Below, one piece after another: positions 6,932 to 12,473 of a stretch of 13,273 nucleotides of DNA. The notes under the pieces were generated by a model, which had not been told where the DNA came from, did not search any database, and saw nothing but the letters and a program-made list of their open reading frames with translations. Origin of the DNA: Victivallales bacterium. GTDB lineage: Bacteria; Verrucomicrobiota; Lentisphaeria; Victivallales; Victivallaceae. The stretch lies in the NCBI GenBank assembly GCA_030634125.1, contig DAOWBJ010000013.1, forward strand, positions 1-13,273, given 5' to 3'. The position numbers and the translations under genes were made by a program. Positions within the stretch are counted from its first letter, which is position 1, and the number at the start of each line of letters is the position of its first letter.

Positions 6932-8791
6932 TTAATTGGATCTTCTGGATCTTTTGATTCGATCTAAATGTTTTAATTGAGAATTTATTTTCGCGACAGC
7001 CTCAGCAAAGTCACTAAAATATTCAGCTCCAGAACGTTTAGTCAAAGGAATCTTAGCAGCGTCTTTAATACTGAAATCATCAGAAAAGACAAAACACTTA
7101 ACTCGTTGCTGACGACCAGCGTTGAAATTCTCCACTTCCACCGCAATACCGACAAACATACCTTGTTTAGTCATTATAAAATCACCGACTTCAGCTTTCA
7201 ACTGAACCGCGCTCTTGAGTACAGAATTACGGATATACAAGTAATTATCGCCTTTTTTCAAGCCTAATGAACAACGTCCGTCCAAGCTGCTTGAGTCCTC
7301 TCCGAAGGTCGTATATTTGAACAGGGTCAAATTTTGCAAACCACGTTTTCTCAAGCTGCCGTAAGTTAATAATTCTACAGAATTTTTTCTTATTGCCGGA
7401 ACTTCTAACAGGCAGACGCGACTATCCGCTTTCAAAGACAATAAAGGAGTTTTGATTCTAAGCGGCTTTTCACCATTTTTAGGTTTACCAACCATGTAAC
7501 TTAACTTATTGATTTTGGAAGATTTTGTAATTAATCTTCTCATGCCGCTAAGCAAATCGAGAGATGAAATTAAATATCTCTTACCCCCGACCATAACCTC
7601 CGGCAAGTAAAATGTTCCGCTCTTTTTGTAATCTATCAAAAAACGTTTTTCCTGAACATTCATTTTCAATACTACCGCGGACAGCGAATATTTTTCCAAA
7701 GCATCGTTTTGGAGCCCTCCTTGAACAGCATCACCCAGAGATTCTTTAATACTTCTCAAAGCTAGTTGCGTAACTTTCTCTTTAGTGGATATTTTCATGA
7801 GCTTTTCAGCCGCGGTTTTTGCTTTTGTCCTGGATACATTCAGCTCCCGCTGGGTTTTAGATAAATCCCCGACGGCATTCTTCAGAATATTTTGCAAAGT
7901 GGTGATTTTTTTCTGCGCTTCTTTCAGCTCCAGTTCACTAACAGCCGCATATTTCTGGTTTTTAGTCAAACGGCTTCGACTCTCCGCGAGTTCCTTTTCA
8001 GTCGCGCTGAGACGTCCGCGAACGTATGATAAATCCAGAAGCGTAGCTTTTTCCCGCCCCCGGGTTCCTGTCAACTCCACAGCAATATCCTTAAGGCGGG
8101 TTTTAGTCGCGTCTAAGGACTGTTTAGAACTCTTCAAGTCTCCTTTTGTAGAACTTAAAGCGGACTTCAGCTTTGTTAAATTTCCTTTTGCGGAACCCAA
8201 AACAGACTCTGTTTTCTGTAATTTATCTGAGATTGATTTTAAGCGCCGGGTGCGTTCGTCAAGCAAAGTTTTCTTTTCAGTCAACTCGTCATCACGCCGC
8301 ATCGCGTCCTGACGCAAAGCAGTCATATTATCAAGAAGTTCTTTATTTTTAGACTGTTCAAATTGCAAAGCGGCTTTCGCTTCCGACATTTCCGTCACAA
8401 CCTTCAAACGCCTGATGCCTTCTTTTTCCAAGCGAGCTAAAAGTTTTTCTTTGGATAGTGTACCTATCTCGCCTTTACGTTTTTTTAACTTAACTTCCAG
8501 GTAATTCAGGCGGGATTGAACCTGCGCCAGGTCAGCATCAAGTTTTTTGACTCGCTTTGAGCGGGTTTCCGCATAACCGAGTTTGCGCTGCGCCTTTAAC
8601 AAAGCATCGCGGGCCTTTGACAACTGCACGGATTTAGCTTTCAACTCATCGAGCAGAATATTGGCGGTATAATCATCTATTCGTGTTCCCCGCCCGGTAA
8701 AACTTGAGTTCATAGGCGCTACGCCCAGACTGAGCGACAAAACCGACAATACCAGGAAGTCACAGATAACTACAAGTATCGAATGATTCAC
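6932..8791 (-). CDS. Single-helix membrane coiled-coil protein with intramembrane Asp (MotB/TolR-like N-terminus)
   Basis: A 619-residue protein. Residues 4-25 form one membrane helix, 'ILVVICDFLVLSVLSLSLG', with an aspartate (D11) inside it. This is the arrangement used by MotB, ExbD and TolR to carry ions through a stator. Residues about 45-355 are charged, Leu-rich and without prolines, as in a long coiled coil, and include near-repeats such as 'SAKGNLTKLKSAL' and 'STKGDLKSSKQSL'. Residues about 368-585 are a globular, beta-rich domain whose 'EVGDFIMTKQGMFVGIAVE' (534-552) recalls the C-terminal half of trypsin-like folds but lacks the catalytic serine motif; this likeness is weak. The start is GTG, chosen because GGAG lies 8 nt upstream and the membrane helix begins immediately. 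The only named resemblance is at the N-terminus; the overall family is not recognised. Confidence 0.85.
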   Translation of the reverse strand: MNHSILVVICDFLVLSVLSLSLGVAPMNSSFTGRGTRIDDYTANILLDELKAKSVQLSKARDALLKAQRKLGYAETRSKRVKKLDADLAQVQSRLNYLEVKLKKRKGEIGTLSKEKLLARLEKEGIRRLKVVTEMSEAKAALQFEQSKNKELLDNMTALRQDAMRRDDELTEKKTLLDERTRRLKSISDKLQKTESVLGSAKGNLTKLKSALSSTKGDLKSSKQSLDATKTRLKDIAVELTGTRGREKATLLDLSYVRGRLSATEKELAESRSRLTKNQKYAAVSELELKEAQKKITTLQNILKNAVGDLSKTQRELNVSRTKAKTAAEKLMKISTKEKVTQLALRSIKESLGDAVQGGLQNDALEKYSLSAVVLKMNVQEKRFLIDYKKSGTFYLPEVMVGGKRYLISSLDLLSGMRRLITKSSKINKLSYMVGKPKNGEKPLRIKTPLLSLKADSRVCLLEVPAIRKNSVELLTYGSLRKRGLQNLTLFKYTTFGEDSSSLDGRCSLGLKKGDNYLYIRNSVLKSAVQLKAEVGDFIMTKQGMFVGIAVEVENFNAGRQQRVKCFVFSDDFSIKDAAKIPLTKRSGAEYFSDFAEAVAKINSQLKHLDRIKRSRRSN

Positions 8792-8794
8792 AAT

Positions 8795-9340
8795 TTAATC
8801 TCCACTCAATTTAGCTTTTTCGGTAACTAAGTGTTGTTTAATCGGAAATAACATAGTTGTCCGCAGAAAGACACTGATAATAATACCAATCAAAGTTGAT
8901 GAATACGCTATCAGTCGGCTTGTCTGAGGATTAAAAGTCATAATAATGAACGAGGCAACCGTCCCAAGCAACCCGACATACAACGGCAGGTCAAGAAATA
9001 TATCGGCATTATGCAGACGCGCCAGTTTAACTTCAATAGAGTCATTACTTTTATCAATAAAGCGCAAAACAGTCATACCCAGGAAAAGCACCAGAAACTG
9101 AATCACGATTATAGCGCTGAAAATATATAAAGAAATTCGCCCCATAGCCTTAGCTTGACTTGCGAATCCCGCGCCCTTGGGCACCGCTCCGATAGCCGCG
9201 CCGTTATCGCCTTCAAACAAACTGCGGAAAGCTAATGAATTATCGTAAAAATAAGAACTTAACGAGACACTCAGCACCGCAAAGAGTAGCGCGAGCGCAA
9301 TATAAACCAATATAAACATCTTCTTCTTTTTCATATTCAT
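8795..9340 (-). CDS. Small polytopic membrane protein, MotA/TolQ/ExbB-like
   Basis: A 181-residue protein with four predicted membrane helices: about 9-28, 69-92, 116-136 and 142-165. The third carries 'DLPLYVGLLGTVASF' (117-131), very close to the 'PLLGLLGTV' motif at the pore helix of TolQ, ExbB and MotA. The fourth has Ser/Thr residues and ends 'FLRTTMLFPIKQHL', again like that family. These proteins form the ring that carries protons or sodium past the Asp-bearing partner helix, and such a partner is encoded by the next gene, 3 nt away. The large cytoplasmic loop of MotA is missing; only about 25 residues separate helices 2 and 3. The ATG at 9340 is preferred because AAGGA lies 8 nt upstream, although a second ATG follows two codons later. 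Family assignment rests on the motif alone. Confidence 0.78.
   Translation of the reverse strand: MNMKKKKMFILVYIALALLFAVLSVSLSSYFYDNSLAFRSLFEGDNGAAIGAVPKGAGFASQAKAMGRISLYIFSAIIVIQFLVLFLGMTVLRFIDKSNDSIEVKLARLHNADIFLDLPLYVGLLGTVASFIIMTFNPQTSRLIAYSSTLIGIIISVFLRTTMLFPIKQHLVTEKAKLSGD
8800..8803 (-). promoter_or_regulatory. Ribosome binding site fixing the GTG start at 8791
   Basis: On the minus strand GGAG lies within the last codons of the upstream gene, 8 nt before the GTG at 8791-8789. It supports the GTG start and translational coupling between the MotA-like and coiled-coil genes. Confidence 0.65.
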
Positions 9341-9382
9341 ATAATTATTCCTTATTTAAATTAAATCAACGCTATTGAATAT

Positions 9383-9420
9383 TTCTATTTATACAAAATA
9401 GAACGAATAAGGCTATTATA
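9383..9420 (-). promoter_or_regulatory. Candidate promoter and AT-rich inverted repeat for the stator-kinase operon
   Basis: A perfect minus-strand TATAAT (9420-9415) lies about 75 nt before the ATG at 9340, but no good -35 box stands upstream of it. Just downstream, TTCTATTT (9383-9390) and AAATAGAA (9396-9403) form an 8-bp inverted repeat with a 5-nt loop, which overlaps a second -10-like TATAAA. It could be an operator or a leader hairpin. This is pattern evidence only. Confidence 0.35.
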
Positions 9421-9469
9421 CAAGATAACAAAGGAAAAAAATTAGTTTATTTTAGGGTGTCATAATTGA

Positions 9470-9595
9470 TTATTTACCGCAATTGGTGCGGGAACCATTA
9501 CTTTTGTGATATGCCTGGCATTTTTCGCAATCACCATGACGTGAACAATTAACATTAGAACATTTGCAGTCTTTATTTTCAGTTTTGTTTGACAT
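9470..9595 (-). CDS. Small cysteine-rich protein (DUF6485-like)
   Basis: A 41-residue protein with seven cysteines: 'CKC' (10-12), C17, 'DCEKC' (C23, C26) and C39, with C10 and C12 in the first pair, plus the block 'CSRHGDCEKCQAYH' (17-30). The spacing CxC-x4-C-x5-C-x2-C with His residues (H20, H30) suggests a zinc or iron-sulfur binding knuckle, and the pattern resembles short proteins classed as DUF6485, whose function is unknown; this match is from memory. AGGGG lies 4 nt before the ATG, and the gene starts 15 nt after the thiI stop, so both are probably on one transcript. It is too short for many gene callers. By direct count the cysteines are at 10, 12, 17, 23, 26 and 39 (six), which should be taken as the definitive list. 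Confidence 0.75.
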   Translation of the reverse strand: MSNKTENKDCKCSNVNCSRHGDCEKCQAYHKSNGSRTNCGK

Positions 9596-9610
9596 TTTGC
9601 CCCTGATTTT

Positions 9611-10816
9611 TTAAGGAGTTAACATTTCTATATTTTCGATTACTTCCTGCATTATGTCTTTGTATTCAGGAATGCTTGCTTCCTCTTCGAGAATTTTTCG
9701 CAGAGGTGCCGCCGTAGCCGGATTTGAAGGTGCGAAAACCGTACAACTGTCCGGGACTTGTTCGCTGGATAAATCAAATGTCCCGATACGGCGCGCAAGA
9801 GCAACCGCGTCGTTTTTATCAGACCCGACCAATGGACGCAAAACCAGCATATCAATCGCTTCACTGATCGTCGCCATATTCTTGATCGTCTGACTCGCAA
9901 CTTGACCAACCGCTTCGCCAGTGAGTAATGCCAGACGTTTGTGTTTCTCAGCTACGCTCTGTGCGATGCGAAACATCATACGGCGGTACAAAACTGTTCT
10001 GAAACGAGGATTGCAGTTGTCCCTGATGAGTTTTTGCAGAGGTGCGATATTGCATATAAATAAACGCGCCGGGCGTTGAAATAAATTCAAATGATGCCCG
10101 ATACGGCGGACTTTATCGATAGTTGCCGGCGGCGTATAGGGGGCGCTGTGAAATGTCAGAAAATCACAACGGCACCCGCGCTTCATAATCTCGTAACACG
10201 CTACAGGCGAATCAATTCCACCTGAAAGCAAAGCCAGAACCGGAGAATTACAGCCTACCGGCAGACCGCCTGGACCACGAATAATATCATAATATACAAA
10301 AGCGAATTCACTACGCAGTTCACACCAGACACTGACATCGGCATTTTCCAAATCAATAGTTAAAGAATCATAATCATATTCCTTGCCGACTTCTTCCGCC
10401 AACGCAATTTCAATACCCTTGGAATCAAGCTCAAAATCCTTATCACTGCGTTTAGCGCGAATTCGGAAAGATACTACTGGTTTCTTCTCAAATGCTTCCG
10501 TAAAATAAGAACGGCAGGAACTATCCACCGCTTTTTTCATCGCTTCCATCGTCGGTTCGCACATTATTACCGGCGAAAATGATTCCAGCCCGAAAGCGCG
10601 TTGAAGCTGTTCTTTGATAAGAACAAGCTGCTCATCGCTGAAAAAGCTTTTATCCTTGAATTCAACCCATATTCTTCCACGTACCCGTAAGATCCTGATG
10701 TCATGAAGTTTACGCAAGAGATAATACATGTTTTCAACCATGCGCTTCTCAAACATTGAGCGGTTATTACCTTTTATCGCTATTTCATGGTAGCGGCAAA
10801 TAATTGCGTTATACAT
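9611..10816 (-). CDS. thiI: tRNA 4-thiouridine synthase ThiI
   Basis: A 401-residue ThiI, which adenylates U8 of tRNA and helps insert sulfur to give 4-thiouridine; in many bacteria it also serves thiamine synthesis. The N-terminal ferredoxin-like and THUMP region covers about 1-180, followed by a PP-loop ATP pyrophosphatase domain with 'ALLSGGIDSPVACYE' (195-209), 'LLTGEAVGQVASQT' (297-310) and 'RPLVGSDKND' (327-336). C358 in 'PDSCTVFAPSNP' is the likely catalytic cysteine. There is no C-terminal rhodanese domain, so it is the short form, and sulfur must come from a separate persulfide donor. The ATG at 10816 is chosen over a GTG at 10855 because AAGGG lies 7 nt upstream and homologues start with this 'YNAIICRYHEIAIKG' segment. 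A small cysteine-rich gene follows 15 nt downstream. Confidence 0.95.
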   Translation of the reverse strand: MYNAIICRYHEIAIKGNNRSMFEKRMVENMYYLLRKLHDIRILRVRGRIWVEFKDKSFFSDEQLVLIKEQLQRAFGLESFSPVIMCEPTMEAMKKAVDSSCRSYFTEAFEKKPVVSFRIRAKRSDKDFELDSKGIEIALAEEVGKEYDYDSLTIDLENADVSVWCELRSEFAFVYYDIIRGPGGLPVGCNSPVLALLSGGIDSPVACYEIMKRGCRCDFLTFHSAPYTPPATIDKVRRIGHHLNLFQRPARLFICNIAPLQKLIRDNCNPRFRTVLYRRMMFRIAQSVAEKHKRLALLTGEAVGQVASQTIKNMATISEAIDMLVLRPLVGSDKNDAVALARRIGTFDLSSEQVPDSCTVFAPSNPATAAPLRKILEEEASIPEYKDIMQEVIENIEMLTP

Positions 10817-10823
10817 AATATTT

Positions 10824-10828
10824 CCCTT
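10824..10828 (-). promoter_or_regulatory. Ribosome binding site of thiI
   Basis: AAGGG on the minus strand sits 7 nt before the ATG at 10816-10814. It decides the start in favour of this ATG rather than the in-frame GTG 39 nt upstream, which has no such site. Confidence 0.7.
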
Positions 10829-10855
10829 ATATTTTTCTTTTTCGTAGTGCCGCAC

Positions 10856-10883
10856 ATAATGCTTTAAACCTGACTATTCTCAA
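10856..10883 (-). promoter_or_regulatory. Candidate sigma-70-type promoter of thiI
   Basis: On the minus strand TTGAGA (10883-10878, 5 of 6 matches to the -35 box) and CATTAT (10861-10856, 4 of 6 matches to the -10 box) are 16 nt apart. Transcription would begin near 10849, downstream of the alternative GTG start at 10855, which agrees with translation from 10816. Confidence 0.45.
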
Positions 10884-10891
10884 AGATACTT

Positions 10892-10917
10892 GTCGCGGAG
10901 CAGGCTGCTCCCGCGAC
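10892..10917. repeat. Near-perfect GC-rich palindrome after pdxB
   Basis: GTCGCGGAGCAG (10892-10903) and CTGCTCCCGCGAC (10905-10917) are complementary apart from one bulged base, giving a long stem with almost no loop. It begins at the last base of the pdxB stop codon. No T-run follows on either strand, so it is a poor intrinsic terminator. It may instead stabilise the mRNA 3' end or be a copy of a dispersed palindromic repeat. Confidence 0.55.
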
Positions 10918-12038
10918 TACTTAATTTCAAAGCCAAGTTTCGCTAATGCTTTGCTGACTTCCTCGTCAGAACATCTCACTGTAAAAACCGGAAATTCACG
11001 GCGCAGCGGATAATCCCCGCGCTGTTTTTCAAAAGTTTCCGGGGAATTCCGTAGACGATCACTGTCGTCCTTAATATTATATGATAAGCTCACAGCCGCA
11101 AGCATTTTTTCTTCAAAACTGCCTTCGCCGGAAATCCTTAACGAATTGTTTTTCGGCACCGGCACATCAGCGGGATACCAGTCGGCAAAATCTAATCCGA
11201 AAAATTCAGAAAGCGCGTTGACACTCATAGCGGTTCCGTTGGCTTTGCCGTCAGTGGAATATCCCGCAATATGCGGCGTCCCGAATTCAACTAAATCCAG
11301 TAATTCCAAATCCAAATCAGGTTCATTTTCCCAGACATCCAGAACCGCGCCGGCAACATCCTGCCGTTTCAAAGCTTCTTTCAAAGCCGGATTGTCACAA
11401 ACTCCGCCGCGTGAAGAATTAATATAAAACGCGCTGTCTTTCATCGCTTTAAATAATTCACTATTCCCTAAATGGTACGTCGGATATTTTCCATTTTTAT
11501 CCAAAGGCACATGCATGGTGATAAAATCTGATTCAGCAACGACTTGCGCGAAATCCACAAAAGCGTCAGTTCCTTCTTTATCAGCCCGTGGCGGGTCGTT
11601 GAGCAGCACGCGCATACCTAAAGCCTCTCCGACTTTAGCGACTTTCGAACCGACATTTCCCACACCCGCCACACCCAGCGTTTTACCGCGCAGGGAAATT
11701 TCATATTTACAGGCGAGATTCAATAAAACAGAACTTATATATTGTGCCACAGATGAAGAGTTACAAGCGGGAGCGTTGGTCCATTCAATACCGTTTGCCT
11801 CCACCCAGCCAGTATCAATATGATCAAAACCAATAGTCGCGGCAGCAATAAATTTAACCGTCGATCCACTCAAAAGCTTTTCGTTACATTTAGTACGGGT
11901 ACGGGTAATAATCGCGTCCGCGTCTTTCACGTCCGCGGGTGTTACTTTCGCCCCCGGCAGGTAAACTACTTCCGCGCGGGATTCCAGTACGCCTTTCAAA
12001 AACGGTATTTTATCATCTGCAATAATTTTCATTTTCAA
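10917..12038 (-). CDS. pdxB: Erythronate-4-phosphate dehydrogenase PdxB
   Basis: A 373-residue member of the D-2-hydroxyacid dehydrogenase superfamily (E. coli PdxB has 378). It oxidises 4-phosphoerythronate in the deoxyxylulose-phosphate-dependent route to pyridoxal phosphate. Diagnostic features are the N-terminal 'MKIIADDKIPF', 'ATIGFDHIDT' (67-76), the NAD-binding 'GVAGVGNVG' (122-130), and the catalytic residues R210 ('SSRGG'), E238 ('ENEP') and H256 ('TPHIAGYS'). A C-terminal dimerisation extension of about 80 residues, which separates PdxB from other family members, is present. Two ATGs (12038 and 12032) are possible and neither has a strong Shine-Dalgarno; the second would give the usual 'MKII' start. 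It lies 10 nt after the DUF1805 gene. The enzyme's product pathway supplies the cofactor of the aminotransferase encoded divergently at 12474. Confidence 0.93.
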   Translation of the reverse strand: MKMKIIADDKIPFLKGVLESRAEVVYLPGAKVTPADVKDADAIITRTRTKCNEKLLSGSTVKFIAAATIGFDHIDTGWVEANGIEWTNAPACNSSSVAQYISSVLLNLACKYEISLRGKTLGVAGVGNVGSKVAKVGEALGMRVLLNDPPRADKEGTDAFVDFAQVVAESDFITMHVPLDKNGKYPTYHLGNSELFKAMKDSAFYINSSRGGVCDNPALKEALKRQDVAGAVLDVWENEPDLDLELLDLVEFGTPHIAGYSTDGKANGTAMSVNALSEFFGLDFADWYPADVPVPKNNSLRISGEGSFEEKMLAAVSLSYNIKDDSDRLRNSPETFEKQRGDYPLRREFPVFTVRCSDEEVSKALAKLGFEIK

Positions 12039-12048
12039 CTTTCACTTT

Positions 12049-12330
12049 TCAATTTAATTTTAACAAGGCTTCACGCCCGGTCATGCCTATGCGCACGCCT
12101 ACGGTTTCGGCGGAATTGCTGCATTTGATAATTTTAGCTTCTAGCATATCGTCAAAAGTTTTTACTCCCGTAACAATACCTGCATGCTCCTGCAGTTTGT
12201 TCGCCGTTTCCACATCGAAATAGCCGCAGCCGATAAAACCGTGAACAGCTTTAATTAATAAAATCGCCGCCGATTCCGTAGGAATCCGCCACGCTTCAAA
12301 ATCTTTTCCGTCAATAATTATTTTTTCCAT
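12049..12330 (-). CDS. DUF1805 (YunC-like) protein
   Basis: A 93-residue protein matching the DUF1805 family in length and pattern: 'AILLIKAVHGFIGCGYFDVE' (22-41), 'IVTGVKTFDDML' (52-63) and 'GVRIGMTGREALLKL' (78-92). Members such as Bacillus subtilis YunC are small alpha/beta proteins of unknown function. It has no signal peptide or membrane segment. GGAG lies 11 nt before the ATG, slightly long but acceptable. It is the first gene of a unit that continues into pdxB 10 nt later and lies head-to-head with the dapL-type gene. The link with PLP synthesis is by position only. Confidence 0.85.
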   Translation of the reverse strand: MEKIIIDGKDFEAWRIPTESAAILLIKAVHGFIGCGYFDVETANKLQEHAGIVTGVKTFDDMLEAKIIKCSNSAETVGVRIGMTGREALLKLN

Positions 12331-12391
12331 ATATACTTTAACTCCAATTTTTTAATAAACTTATCAGCATACTAATTGAAAAAGAACATTT

Positions 12392-12420
12392 TTGGTTGTA
12401 TTTGTACAAACTATTAGAAT
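12392..12420 (+). promoter_or_regulatory. Promoter of the dapL-type gene with central palindrome
   Basis: TTGGTT (12392-12397) and TAGAAT (12415-12420) are separated by exactly 17 nt, giving a start near 12427 and a leader of about 47 nt. The spacer contains a perfect 10-bp palindrome, TTTGTACAAA (12401-12410), placed where a repressor would block the polymerase. Confidence 0.55.
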
Positions 12421-12446
12421 ATAGCAAAAATCGTAAATTGCGAAAA
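12418..12446 (-). promoter_or_regulatory. Weak candidate promoter of the DUF1805-pdxB unit
   Basis: On the minus strand TATATT (12423-12418, 5 of 6 matches to the -10 box) lies 17 nt after TTTTCG (12446-12441), a poor -35 match. It would overlap the -10 box of the divergent promoter face to face. The region is AT-rich, so chance matches are likely. Confidence 0.25.
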
Positions 12447-12473
12447 TAAATTCGAAAAAATAAGGATATTCAC

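Noticed and set aside
7785..8312. A 175-codon plus-strand open frame inside the coiled-coil gene
   Set aside because: It is antisense to a long, well-supported coiled-coil gene. Its Ser/Phe-rich product is the expected complement of Lys/Glu/Leu-rich codons, and it has no convincing ribosome binding site.
8795..9340. Assignment as a Zorya defence ZorA protein
   Set aside because: ZorA carries a long C-terminal helical tail and is followed by ZorB, with ZorC/ZorD or ZorE nearby. Here the long coiled coil is in the second protein and no nuclease or helicase gene is present.
10817..10855. The longer ThiI start at GTG 10855
   Set aside because: It lacks a Shine-Dalgarno, and the candidate promoter would begin transcription downstream of it. 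The ATG at 10816 has AAGGG at good spacing and matches the family N-terminus.
10892..10917. Intrinsic terminator for pdxB
   Set aside because: The stem is strong, but no U-tract follows on either strand and the loop is almost absent.
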